A stretch of 64,000 nt of DNA, from NCBI RefSeq assembly GCF_017599305.1, contig NZ_JAGFWR010000033.1, positions 1 through 64,000 of the forward strand, read 5' to 3'. How positions within the stretch are numbered: position 1 is the stretch's first letter; each line of letters opens with the position of its first letter. Below, piece after piece: positions 50,151 through 58,558 of this stretch. The DNA comes from Micromonospora antibiotica (GTDB lineage: Bacteria > Actinomycetota > Actinomycetes > Mycobacteriales > Micromonosporaceae). A program made the position numbers and the translations under genes. Under the pieces are notes generated by a model. That model saw nothing but the letters and a program-made list of their open reading frames with translations. It did not search any database and was not told where the DNA came from.

Positions 50151-50969
50151 ATGGCGAAGCTCGTCCCGCTGGCCGACGCCGTGGCGGAGTTGGTGCACGA
50201 CGGCGACGTGGTGGCCCTGGAAGGGTTCACCCACCTCATCCCGTTCGCCGCCGGTCACGAGATCATCCGCCAGCGACGCCGGGAGCTGACCCTGGCGCGG
50301 ATGACCCCCGACGTCATCTACGACCAGCTCATCGGGGCGGGATGTGCCCGCCGCCTGGTCTTCTCCTGGGGCGGCAACCCGGGAGTCGGTTCGCTGCACC
50401 GGTTCCGCGACGCCGTGCAGCACGCCTGGCCGGGTCCACTGGAGCTGGAGGAGCACAGCCACGCCGGGATGGCCAACCGCTACGTGGCCGGCGCGTCCGG
50501 GCTGCCGTTCGCCGTGCTGCGCGGCTACACCGGCACCGACCTGCCCCGGCACACGGCCAACATCCGACCGGTCGACTGCCCCTTCACCGGCGAGACCCTG
50601 ACCGCCGTGGCGGCCCTGCGCCCCGACGTGACGGTGGTGCACGCCCAGCGCGCCGACCGGGCCGGCAACGTGCAGCTGTGGGGCATCACCGGCGTGCAGA
50701 AGGAGGCGGTGCTGGCCGCCCACCGGTCCCTGGTCACCGTCGAGGAGATCGTGGCCGAGCTGACGCCGGTGCCCGGCCAGGTGGTGCTGCCCGGCTGGGC
50801 GGTCACCGCCGTCGCCGAGGTGCCCGGCGGCGCGCACCCCTCCTACGCCCAGGGCTACTCGGTGCGGGACAACGACTTCTACCGGGCCTGGGACGCGGTC
50901 AGCCGGGACCGCGACACCTTCCGGGCCTGGCTCGACCGGCACGTGCACCGGGCCGGGGCGGCGGCGTGA
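50151..50969 (+). CDS. pcaI: 3-oxoadipate CoA-transferase, subunit A
   Basis: A 272-residue alpha subunit of the class I CoA-transferase that moves CoA from succinyl-CoA to beta-ketoadipate. Family features are VPLADAVAELVHDGDVVALEGF at the start and the sequence VFSWGGNPGVGSLHRFRDAV. ATG 50151 has GAGGTGG before it; the open frame upstream to 50064 overlaps the promoter and is not used. First gene of pcaIJHGBDC-R. Confidence 0.92.
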   Translation: MAKLVPLADAVAELVHDGDVVALEGFTHLIPFAAGHEIIRQRRRELTLARMTPDVIYDQLIGAGCARRLVFSWGGNPGVGSLHRFRDAVQHAWPGPLELEEHSHAGMANRYVAGASGLPFAVLRGYTGTDLPRHTANIRPVDCPFTGETLTAVAALRPDVTVVHAQRADRAGNVQLWGITGVQKEAVLAAHRSLVTVEEIVAELTPVPGQVVLPGWAVTAVAEVPGGAHPSYAQGYSVRDNDFYRAWDAVSRDRDTFRAWLDRHVHRAGAAA

Positions 50970-51015
50970 ACGCGCGGCCCGCCACCGGGCACCGACCGCG
51001 CCCCGGGGTGTCGAC

Positions 51016-51828
51016 GTGAGCGGCCCGCGTCCGGGCACCGACTGGACCGCCGACGAGATGATGACCGTCGCCGCCGCCCGGCAACTGCGCGACGGCACGG
51101 CCTGCTTCGTCGGGATCGGGTTGCCGAGCACCGCGGCGAACCTCGCCCGGGTCACCCACGCCCCCAACCTGGTGCTCGTCTACGAGTCCGGCTGCCTCGG
51201 CGCGAAACCCGACCGGCTCCCGCTGTCCATCGGCGACGGCGTCCTCGCCGACACCGCCGACGCGGTGGTGTCGGTGCCCGAGGTGTTCAACTACTGGCTC
51301 CAACCCGGCCGGATCGACGTGGGTTTCCTCGGTGCGGCGCAACTCGATCGGTACGGCAACCTCAACACCACCGTCGTCGGCGACTACGCCACCCCGGCGG
51401 TCCGGCTGCCCGGTGCCGGTGGGGCGCCGGAGATCGCCGCCTCCTGCGGCGAGGTCGTGGTGATCGTGCGGCAGAACCGCCGTACGTTCACCGAACGGGT
51501 CGACTTCGTCACCTCCGTCGGGTACGGGACAGGGGCGGGGGACCGGGAACGGCTCGGCCTGCGCGGCGGCGGCCCCCGACTGGTGATCACCGACCTCGGG
51601 GTCCTCGAACCCGACCCGGTCAGCTGCGAGCTGACCCTGACCCGGCTGCACCCCGGCGTGACCCGGGAGCAGGCGCGGGCGGCGACCGGCTGGGACCTCG
51701 CCGTCGCCGAACCGCTGACCACCAACGACCCGCCGACGGCCCACGAGTTGGCGGTGCTGCGCGCGCTGGAGGCGACCAGGCACGGCACCTCTGCCGACCG
51801 GCCCCAGGCCCCAGGCCCGACCGTCTGA
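51016..51828 (+). CDS. pcaJ: 3-oxoadipate CoA-transferase, subunit B
   Basis: A 270-residue beta subunit. The catalytic Glu that forms the glutamyl-CoA thioester is in VLVYESGCLGA (about 55-65), and the family block VPEVFNYWLQPGRIDVGFLGAAQ follows later. It starts at GTG 51016, 46 bp behind pcaI, and is followed 12 bp later by pcaH. Confidence 0.92.
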   Translation: MSGPRPGTDWTADEMMTVAAARQLRDGTACFVGIGLPSTAANLARVTHAPNLVLVYESGCLGAKPDRLPLSIGDGVLADTADAVVSVPEVFNYWLQPGRIDVGFLGAAQLDRYGNLNTTVVGDYATPAVRLPGAGGAPEIAASCGEVVVIVRQNRRTFTERVDFVTSVGYGTGAGDRERLGLRGGGPRLVITDLGVLEPDPVSCELTLTRLHPGVTREQARAATGWDLAVAEPLTTNDPPTAHELAVLRALEATRHGTSADRPQAPGPTV

Positions 51829-51840
51829 CGGGAGACGACG

Positions 51841-52593
51841 ATGACCGAGGACACCGCCCATCGGGCCGGCAGGGCGCCGGTGCTGCCGGCGTACCGGCGT
51901 GACGACGTCGACGTCCACCCACCCCTGCTCAGCCCCGACTACCGGTCGACGGTGGCGCGGGCACCACGGCGACCGCTGGCCCACCTGCCGCAGCGGCTGA
52001 CCGAGGTCACCGGGCCGCTGCTGGGCCACGACCGGGTCGGTGACCTCGACCACGACCTGACCCGCCAGCACGACGCACCACCGCAGGGGCAGCGGATCAT
52101 CGTGCACGGCCGGGTCCGCGACGGCGACGGCCGCCCGGTGCCCCACACACTGGTGGAGATCTGGCAGGCCAACGCCGCCGGACGCTACCGCCACACCGGC
52201 GACACCTGGCCGGCCCCGCTCGACCCGCACTTCGACGGCGTGGGACGCACGCTCACCGACGACCAGGGACGGTACCGGTTCGTCACCGTGCAGCCCGGGG
52301 CCTACCCCTGGCGTAACCACGACAACGCCTGGCGGCCGGCGCACATCCACTTCTCCCTCTTCGGTCGGGCGTTCACCCAACGCCTGGTCACCCAGATGTA
52401 CTTCCCCGGCGACCCGCTCTTCTTCCAGGACCCGGTGCTGCACTCCGTCCGTGACCCCGCAGCCCGGCAACGGCTGATCGCCCGGTACGACCACGCCGGC
52501 ACCGAGCCGGAGTGGGCGCTGGCCTACGCGTTCGACATCGTGCTGCGGGGCCGGGAGGACACCCCCTTCGAGGACGGCGACGACGATGCGTGA
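51841..52593 (+). CDS. pcaH: Protocatechuate 3,4-dioxygenase, beta subunit
   Basis: A 250-residue iron(III) subunit that cleaves protocatechuate between its hydroxyls to 3-carboxymuconate. The PcaH N-terminal helix and PLLSPDYRSTVARAP block come first. The first iron Tyr lies in the stretch before WPAPLDPHFDGVGR, the second in GAYPWRNHDNAW, and both His ligands in AHIHFSLFG. ATG 51841 follows GGGAGACG. The 3' end overlaps pcaG by 8 bases. Confidence 0.95.
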   Translation: MTEDTAHRAGRAPVLPAYRRDDVDVHPPLLSPDYRSTVARAPRRPLAHLPQRLTEVTGPLLGHDRVGDLDHDLTRQHDAPPQGQRIIVHGRVRDGDGRPVPHTLVEIWQANAAGRYRHTGDTWPAPLDPHFDGVGRTLTDDQGRYRFVTVQPGAYPWRNHDNAWRPAHIHFSLFGRAFTQRLVTQMYFPGDPLFFQDPVLHSVRDPAARQRLIARYDHAGTEPEWALAYAFDIVLRGREDTPFEDGDDDA

Positions 52594-53158
52594 CCGGCTG
52601 GGCGTCACCCCCGCGCAGACCGTCGGGCCGTACCTGAGCATCGGGCTGCGCTGGCCCGACGGCCCGTACGTCGTCCCCGACGGCACCCCCGGCGCGTTCT
52701 GGATCCGGGGCCGGATCGTCGACGGCGCCGGGGACCCCGTGGTCGACGCGCTGGTGGAGAGTTGGCAGGCCGACCCGGACGGCCGGTTCGACCACCCGGA
52801 CGACCCGCGTGGGGCCCGGCCACCGGCGCTCGCCGGGTTCCGGGGATTCGGGCGCAGCGAGACCGACGACCAGGGCTGCTACCGGCTGCTCACCGTCCGA
52901 CCGGGGGCGTTGCCCGACCCGGACGGCGGTGTCGAGGCACCGCACCTGACCCTGTCGGTCCTCGGCCGGGGGCTGCTGCACCGCCTGGTGACCCGGCTCT
53001 ACTTCCCCGACGAGCCGGCGGCGAACGCCACCGACCCGGTGCTGACCGGCATCGACCCCGACCGCCGCGACACCCTGCTGGCCGCTGCCGCGCCGGACGG
53101 GTTCCGCTTCGACATCCACCTGCAGGGTGACCGTGAGACCGTCTTCTTCGCCCTCTGA
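52586..53158 (+). CDS. pcaG: Protocatechuate 3,4-dioxygenase, alpha subunit
   Basis: A 190-residue subunit with the same beta-sandwich fold as PcaH but without iron ligands. Typical blocks are TPAQTVGPYLSIGL at the start, WQADPDGRFDHP and GLLHRLVTRLYFPDE. It contributes to the active-site wall in the alpha-beta complex. It overlaps pcaH by 8 bases and pcaB by 32 bases. Confidence 0.95.
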   Translation: MRDRLGVTPAQTVGPYLSIGLRWPDGPYVVPDGTPGAFWIRGRIVDGAGDPVVDALVESWQADPDGRFDHPDDPRGARPPALAGFRGFGRSETDDQGCYRLLTVRPGALPDPDGGVEAPHLTLSVLGRGLLHRLVTRLYFPDEPAANATDPVLTGIDPDRRDTLLAAAAPDGFRFDIHLQGDRETVFFAL

Positions 53159-54473
53159 CGGCCTGCTCTCCGGCCTGTCCGGCAACCCGGACGTGGACGG
53201 CGAACTCGACGATCCGGCCCTGCTGCGGGCGCTGCTCGACGCGGAGGCCGCACTCGCCCGGGCCGGTGCGGACGCCGGGGTGCTGCCGGCCGCGGCGGCC
53301 GACGCGATCGTCGCCCGCTGCCACGCCGAGCGGTACGACCCGGCGGCACTCGGCCGGGCCGCCGACGCGGCCGGAAACCCGGTCGTCCCGCTCGTGCGGG
53401 AGCTGACCGCCGCCGTGCCCGGGCCCGCCCGGGGGTGGGTGCACCACGGAGCGACCAGCCAGGACATCATGGACACCGCGCTGAGCCTGGTGGCCGTCCG
53501 GGCACTCGGGCCGGTGCTGCGCCACCTCGACGCGGCCGTCGCCGCCGCCGCCCGGCTCGCCGACACCCACCGCGACACCGTGCTGGTCGGCCGGACCCTC
53601 GGACAGCAGGCGGCACCCACCACGTTCGGGCTCACCGCCGCAGGCTGGCTGACCGGCCTCACGCAGGCCCGTGACCGGCTCCGACAGGCCGGCGACGGGC
53701 AGCCCGCGCAACTCGGCGGTGCGGTCGGCACCCTGGCCGCACTCGGCCCGGCCGGCCCCGAGGTCGCCGCCCGGTTCGCCGCCCGGCTGGGACTGCCCGC
53801 GACCGCGCTGCCCTGGCACACCCGACGACAGCCCCGCCTCGACCTGGCCGCCGCCCTCGGGGGCCTGCTCGCGGCCACCGGCAAGGTGGCGCTCGACGTC
53901 GGGCTACTCGCCCGCACCGAGGTCGGTGAGGTCGCCGAGGGCGGCACCGGCCGGGGTGGCTCCTCGGCCATGCCGCACAAACGCAACCCGGTGGACTCGA
54001 TCCTGATCGGTGCCGCCGCGCGCCGTGGTCCGGGCCTCGTCGCCACGTTGTACGCCGCAGCGGTGCAGGAACACGAGCGGGCCGCCGGTGGCTGGCACGC
54101 CGAATGGGAGCCGCTGCGCGACCTGCTGCACCTGGCCGGCGGCGTCAGCGGCCGGTGCGCCCGGCTGCTGGCCGGGCTGCGGGTCGATCCAGGGCGGATG
54201 CGGGCGAACCTCGACGCGACCGGTGGGCGGGTGCTCGCCGAGGCCGTCGCCGCCCGGCTGGCCCCCGCCGTCGGGCGCGACGTCGCGCACGACCTGGTCG
54301 CCCGCGCCGCCGCCGCACCCGCGTTCCGCGCCGCGCTGCTCGCCGACCCCGAGATCCGCGCCCACCTGTCCGGGACGGAGATCGACGAGGCGCTCGACCC
54401 GTACCGCTGGCTCGGGTCGGCCGGCGTGTTCGTCGACCGGGCGTTGGCCGCCGCCCGGGCAGCGCAGGCATGA
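53127..54473 (+). CDS. pcaB: 3-carboxy-cis,cis-muconate cycloisomerase
   Basis: A 448-residue all-helical enzyme of the fumarase/aspartase superfamily that lactonises 3-carboxymuconate. The superfamily signature is GGSSAMPHKRNPVDS (near 278), and the first conserved block is VHHGATSQDIMDTALSL (near 105). GTG 53127 lies within pcaG; GTG 53133 is an alternative two codons later. The 3' end overlaps pcaD by ATGA. Confidence 0.93.
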   Translation: MTVRPSSSPSDGLLSGLSGNPDVDGELDDPALLRALLDAEAALARAGADAGVLPAAAADAIVARCHAERYDPAALGRAADAAGNPVVPLVRELTAAVPGPARGWVHHGATSQDIMDTALSLVAVRALGPVLRHLDAAVAAAARLADTHRDTVLVGRTLGQQAAPTTFGLTAAGWLTGLTQARDRLRQAGDGQPAQLGGAVGTLAALGPAGPEVAARFAARLGLPATALPWHTRRQPRLDLAAALGGLLAATGKVALDVGLLARTEVGEVAEGGTGRGGSSAMPHKRNPVDSILIGAAARRGPGLVATLYAAAVQEHERAAGGWHAEWEPLRDLLHLAGGVSGRCARLLAGLRVDPGRMRANLDATGGRVLAEAVAARLAPAVGRDVAHDLVARAAAAPAFRAALLADPEIRAHLSGTEIDEALDPYRWLGSAGVFVDRALAAARAAQA

Positions 54474-55243
54474 CCGCCCGGCTGCACCTCACCGTCGACG
54501 GTCCGGCCGCCGCGCCGGTGCTGCTGCTCGGCGGCTCCCTCGGCACCGCCGCCGCGATGTGGCAACCCCAGGTCCCGGCGCTCGCCGAGCGGTTTCGGGT
54601 CATCCGGTACGACCATCTGGGCCACGGTCGGTCGGCGGTGCCGGCCGGGCCGTACACCCTGGATCTGCTGGGCCGGGAAGTGCTGCGGACGCTGGACCGT
54701 CTCGACGTGCCGTGGGTCCACTACGCGGGGTTGTCCCTCGGCGGCATGGTCGGCATGTGGCTCGCCGCCCACGCGCCCGACCGGGTGCGGCGGCTGGCCC
54801 TGCTGTGCACCTCGGCGTGGCTCGGCCCGGCCGGGCCGTGGCGGGAACGGGCGGCGACGGTGCGCGCCGGTGGCCTGCCGGCGATCGCCGACGCGGTGGT
54901 GGCCCGCTGGTTCACCCCGGCGTTCGCCACCGCCCGGCCGGACGTGGTGGCCGCGCACCGCGCCATGCTGACCGCGACCTCCCCGGCCGGATACGCGGCC
55001 TGCTGCGAGGCGATCGCCGCGATGGACCTGCGTCCCGACCTGGGCCGGATCGTCACACCGACCCTGGTCGTCGCGGGCGCGGACGACCCGGCCACCCCGG
55101 TGGCACACGCCCGGGAGATCGTCGGACGCGTCCCCGGTGCGCGGCTGGTCGTCCTCGACGCCGCGGCGCACCTGGCCAACGTCGAGCAACCCGCGCGGGT
55201 GGGCCGACTGCTGCGGGAACACTTCGAGGAACCGGGTGGATGA
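54470..55243 (+). CDS. pcaD: 3-oxoadipate enol-lactonase
   Basis: A 257-residue alpha/beta hydrolase that opens the enol-lactone to beta-ketoadipate. The nucleophile is Ser89 in YAGLSLGGMVG, after the RYDHLGHGRSAVP oxyanion-region strand; acid Asp lies in VAGADDPATP and His in DAAAHLANVEQP. In many actinobacteria PcaD is fused to PcaC as PcaL. Here the genes are separate but joined by an ATGATG overlap. Confidence 0.92.
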   Translation: MTARLHLTVDGPAAAPVLLLGGSLGTAAAMWQPQVPALAERFRVIRYDHLGHGRSAVPAGPYTLDLLGREVLRTLDRLDVPWVHYAGLSLGGMVGMWLAAHAPDRVRRLALLCTSAWLGPAGPWRERAATVRAGGLPAIADAVVARWFTPAFATARPDVVAAHRAMLTATSPAGYAACCEAIAAMDLRPDLGRIVTPTLVVAGADDPATPVAHAREIVGRVPGARLVVLDAAAHLANVEQPARVGRLLREHFEEPGG

Positions 55244-55623
55244 TGGACGACCACGAGCGGCACGAGGCCGGTATGACGGTACGCCGGCAGGTGCTCGGCG
55301 ACGCGCACGTCGACCGCGCGGTCGCCGGCACCGACGGGTTCACCGCCGACTTCCAGGACTTCATCACCCGCTACGCCTGGGGGGAGGTGTGGACCCGTCC
55401 CGGCCTCGACCGGCGTACCCGCAGCTGCATCACCCTCGCCGTGCTCGCCGCCCTGCGCCACGAGGAGGAGCTGGCGTTGCACGTACGGGCCGCGCTGGGC
55501 AACGGGCTGACCGAACAGGAGGTGGCGGAGGTCCTGCTCCAGGTGGGCGTCTACGCTGGCGTACCGGCGGCGAACCGGGCGTTCACGGTGGCCCGGGAGG
55601 CCCTGCGGCGGGAGGCTGGGTGA
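55240..55623 (+). CDS. pcaC: 4-carboxymuconolactone decarboxylase
   Basis: A 127-residue helical AhpD-like enzyme that decarboxylates gamma-carboxymuconolactone. Recognisable parts are MTVRRQVLGDAHVDRA, FITRYAWGEVWTRPGLDRRT and LRHEEELALHVRAALGNGLT. The start is one of two adjacent ATGs (55240 or 55243) within the pcaD stop. The IclR gene begins 1 bp after its stop. Confidence 0.94.
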   Translation: MMDDHERHEAGMTVRRQVLGDAHVDRAVAGTDGFTADFQDFITRYAWGEVWTRPGLDRRTRSCITLAVLAALRHEEELALHVRAALGNGLTEQEVAEVLLQVGVYAGVPAANRAFTVAREALRREAG

Positions 55624-55624
55624 G

Positions 55625-56404
55625 GTGGGCGGTCAGGCGGCACGGTCACCGGAGTTCGTGCAGTCGTTGGAGCGTGGGCTCGCGGTGATCCGGGCGTTCG
55701 ACGCCGAGCATCCGCAGCTCACCCTGAGCGACGTGGCCCGCCGCACCGGGCTGACCCGGGCCGCGGCCCGCCGGTTCCTGCTCACCCTGGTCGAGCTGGG
55801 GTACGTGCACACCGACGGCCGGCTGTTCTCGCTGCGGGCGCGGATCCTCGCCCTCGGCTACGCCTACCTGTCCGGCCTGGGCCTGCCCGAGATCGCCCAG
55901 CCGCACATGGAAGCGTTGGTCGCGCAGGTGCACGAGTCCTGCTCGGTGTCGGTGCTCGACGGCGACGAGGTGGTCTACGTCGCCCGGGTGCCCACCAAAC
56001 GGATCATGACGGTGGGGATCAGCGTCGGCACCCGGTTCCCCGCGTACGCCACGTCGATGGGTCGGGTGCTGCTCGCGGCGCAACCCGCAGACCGGCTGGC
56101 CGACTACCTCGCCACCGCGCGGCTGCAACAGTTGACCCGGCGTACCGTCACCGACCCGGCGAAGCTACGGGCGATCCTGACGAAGATCGCCGCCCAGGGG
56201 TACGCGATCGTGGACCAGGAGTTGGAGGAGGGTTTACGGTCGCTGGCCGCGCCGGTCCACGGTGCGCACGGCGCGGTGGTCGCGGCGGTGAACCTGTCCG
56301 CCCACGCCAGCCGGGGGTCGTTCGAGCTGATCCGGCGGGAACTGCTCCCACCGCTGCTGGCCACGGCCCGGCGGATCGAGGAGGACCTGCGTGGCCCGTC
56401 CTGA
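55625..56404 (+). CDS. IclR-family regulator of the pca/pob genes (PcaR/PobR type)
   Basis: A 259-residue IclR protein. The N-terminal sequence FVQSLERGLAVIRAFD and helix-turn-helix SDVARRTGLTRAAARRFLLTL match the PcaR/PcaU/PobR branch, as does TVGISVGTRFPAYATSMGRVLLA in the effector domain. It is the last gene of the pca operon, so it is autoregulated if it binds the pob-pca region. The likely ligand is protocatechuate, beta-ketoadipate or 4-hydroxybenzoate. Confidence 0.92.
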   Translation: MGGQAARSPEFVQSLERGLAVIRAFDAEHPQLTLSDVARRTGLTRAAARRFLLTLVELGYVHTDGRLFSLRARILALGYAYLSGLGLPEIAQPHMEALVAQVHESCSVSVLDGDEVVYVARVPTKRIMTVGISVGTRFPAYATSMGRVLLAAQPADRLADYLATARLQQLTRRTVTDPAKLRAILTKIAAQGYAIVDQELEEGLRSLAAPVHGAHGAVVAAVNLSAHASRGSFELIRRELLPPLLATARRIEEDLRGPS

Positions 56405-56449
56405 ACCGGCCGCCACCGCCCCGGGCCCGTCGGCACCGGCGCCCTGTCG

Positions 56450-56919
56450 TCACTGGACCCGGTAGAGCCGGCTCGCCGGGTCCACGACGGCGGTCAACTG
56501 CCGGCCGGGCACGAGTCCCGGATCGACGGGCCGGACCGTGTCCGCCTCGAAGGGGGCGAAGCCGGGCCCGCTGATCCGCAGGCGCAGGGCGAGCCCCGGG
56601 TCCTCTCCGCCCAGGTGGTGCGCGACGGAGAGCACCTCGGCCGTGGCGGCGACCCCGGTGGCGTCGAGCTGGCGGGCGTCGCGGCGGGACCGGTCGACCA
56701 CCCGCCAGCCGAAGACACCGAAGCCGACCCCGACGATCGTGGTGAACACCCCGCCGGCGACGGTCCCCAGTGCTCCCCGGCGGACACCGCCAGGTCGCCG
56801 GTCACGTCGGCGGCGAGCAGGACCGGGCCGGGCAGGCAGATGGCCACGAAGACCAGCCGGCAGAGCAACGCGCCGACCGGACCGATGCGGGATTCCGCCT
56901 CCCGGGGTGCGCTCGTCAT
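56450..56919 (-). pseudogene. Small membrane protein gene split by a frameshift
   Basis: Two overlapping minus-strand frames make sense only together. The first (from 56919) encodes an N-terminus with a hydrophobic helix (LCRLVFVAICLPGPVLLAAD) and turns into Arg/Ser/Pro nonsense after about residue 52. The second (ending at 56450) supplies another helix (TTIVGVGFGVFGWRVVD) and a beta-rich tail ending DPASRLYRV. The switch lies near 56760-56790, where two CCCC runs occur. It is either a true frameshift, a sequencing error, or two overlapping genes with the second starting at GTG 56749. Family unknown. Confidence 0.55.
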
Positions 56920-56941
56920 TCCGGCACCCTAGAACACCGCT

Positions 56942-56986
56942 CGTCGTCCGGGCACCCCCGTAGCGCCGCCCGTCGTCCGGGCACCC
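56942..56986. repeat. 16-bp direct repeat behind the esterase gene
   Basis: CGTCGTCCGGGCACCC occurs at 56942-56957 and 56971-56986. The second copy extends into a CCGGG-CA-CCCGG inverted repeat. It lies between the 3' end of the esterase gene and the frameshifted gene and may act in termination. Confidence 0.5.
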
Positions 56987-57058
56987 GGGGGTCGTGCGGA
57001 TGGGTCGGCACCAGGCCCCGGCCCACCCGCACGGACTGCTTCCCCGGCTGCGCGACGG

Positions 57059-58303
57059 TCAGCTGCCGGTACAGGTGGCGGTGGCGCCGGCGCCGGTCCC
57101 GGTGCCCTGGAACCCGAAGCTGGTGCCCTGCCCGGCGCCCAGCCGTCCGTTGTAGCTCTGGTTGGTGACGGTGATGGTGCCGCTCGTGCCGGTGGCGACG
57201 CCGTTCCACACCGAGCTGACCGCAGCGCCGCCCGGCAGGGTGAGGGTGACCCGCCAGCCGGTGAGCGCGCTGGTCCCCGCAGTGACGCTGACGTTGGCGA
57301 CGAATCCGCCGTTCCACTGGTCCTGCACGGCGTAGACGGCGGTGCAGCCGGCGCCACCGGGCGGGGGAGTGGTGGGCGGGGGCGTCGTCGGCGGTGGGGT
57401 CGTCGGCGGGGGAGTGGTCGGCGGTGGGGTGGTGGGCGGTGGGGTGGTCGGCGGCGGACCGTCGAGCGTCAGGTTCTTCTGCTGGACGGTCCACTGGGTG
57501 CGGCACAGCCCGCAGTTCGCGCCGACGAAGTTGCCGCCGGCGGTGGTGTCGCCCTTGAGCCGCCACTTGAGGTAGAGCACCGCCACCCGGCCGAACTCGC
57601 CCCCGTTGGGCTGGTCGTAGGTGCCGCCGTGCCCGACGTTCAGGTTGCCCATGAAGGCGGGCAGCCCGGCGGGCAGCTTGCCCCAGTCGTCGATGGCGTT
57701 GGGGTAGGCGATGTCGCTGGGCCCGCCGACGAAGTAGGCGATCGGTTTGGTGAGCCTTCGCAGCTGGTAGTCGTCGGCGTCGTTGAGCAGGCCGCTGCTG
57801 AAGATGCCGGTGGTGGTGACGCGCGGGTCGTTGGAGACGGCGTACGCCTCCAGGCCGCCGCAGGAGAAGCCGGCGACGGCGACCTTGCCGGTGTCGATCC
57901 GGTTGTAGTACTTGCTGCCCTGGCGGGAGTTCTCCGCCACCGCCCAGTCGATGGACTGGGTGAGCATCTGCGAGTTGGTGGAGCCGGAGGCGTTCGGGCC
58001 GCCGTTGGCGATGGCCAGGAAGCCGTGCGAGGCGATCTCACGCAGGAAGTTGCCCTGCGAGAGACCGTTGGCCGAGCAGCCGCCGTTGCCCCACACCAGG
58101 ATCGGCAGGCGTTCGGTCGGCAGCGTCTGGGGTCGGAAGATGGTGTGGTTGGGCAGGCTGGTCGCGGTTTCGTAGTCGGCGGGATAGGGCCCCGATCCGC
58201 CGACTGCGGCGTCGGCCGGCGTCGCGCCGAGGGCCATCAGCACGGCTGCTGCCGGCACCAGCGCGGCGGTCAGGCCCGCGTACAGCTTCGATCTCCTTGG
58301 CAT
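57059..58303 (-). CDS. Secreted alpha/beta-hydrolase (esterase) with CBM2
   Basis: A 414-residue extracellular enzyme from ATG 58303 behind CAGGAGGGTG. A signal peptide ends at PADAAVG. The catalytic domain (about 35-280) has nucleophile Ser147 in VAVAGFSCGGLEA and the RLPILVWGNGGC strand near residue 66. A Cys pair (CGLCRTQW) closes the domain. A PPPTT linker leads to a CBM2 with terminal cysteines and Trp residues (QDQWNGGF, TGWRVTL, SSVWNGV). Fold type is like PHB-depolymerase/acetylxylan-type esterases. The CBM2 points to plant cell-wall esters. The exact ester is unknown. Confidence 0.88.
   Translation of the reverse strand: MPRRSKLYAGLTAALVPAAAVLMALGATPADAAVGGSGPYPADYETATSLPNHTIFRPQTLPTERLPILVWGNGGCSANGLSQGNFLREIASHGFLAIANGGPNASGSTNSQMLTQSIDWAVAENSRQGSKYYNRIDTGKVAVAGFSCGGLEAYAVSNDPRVTTTGIFSSGLLNDADDYQLRRLTKPIAYFVGGPSDIAYPNAIDDWGKLPAGLPAFMGNLNVGHGGTYDQPNGGEFGRVAVLYLKWRLKGDTTAGGNFVGANCGLCRTQWTVQQKNLTLDGPPPTTPPPTTPPPTTPPPTTPPPTTPPPTTPPPGGAGCTAVYAVQDQWNGGFVANVSVTAGTSALTGWRVTLTLPGGAAVSSVWNGVATGTSGTITVTNQSYNGRLGAGQGTSFGFQGTGTGAGATATCTGS
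57355..57458 (-). repeat. Repetitive DNA encoding the PPPTT linker of the esterase
   Basis: About six units of 15 bp encode PPPTT before the CBM2. They closely resemble the array in the xylanase gene at 24577-24712, suggesting that the linker-CBM2 part was shared between the genes by recombination or duplication. Confidence 0.8.
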
Positions 58304-58456
58304 GCACCCTCCTGCGGGTGTCGGCGGTGGCACCCCCTGCGGTGGCGGGTCTGCCGCCGGGCCCGACCAGGGTGGTCAGCGCCGGCAACGGGCGGGCCGA
58401 CGTGGACGCGTCGACCGGCCGGCCGCAGTCCCCACAGGCGGTCGCGGTATGCAGTT

Positions 58457-58485
58457 ACTATCACTGCGGTAACGAAAAGTGTCAA
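58457..58485 (-). promoter_or_regulatory. Esterase promoter
   Basis: On the minus strand TTGACA (58480-58485) and GATAGT (58457-58462) are 17 bp apart in an AT-rich patch. A GTTAC...GTAAC inverted repeat spans the spacer and the -10 and could be an operator. The leader would be about 145 bases. Confidence 0.55.
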
Positions 58486-58558
58486 TGTATTGCCCGTCTG
58501 GCGGACCGGTCCGACGCCGTCCGTGCGTTGCCGCCCGGACACACCCGCACCCCCGGCG

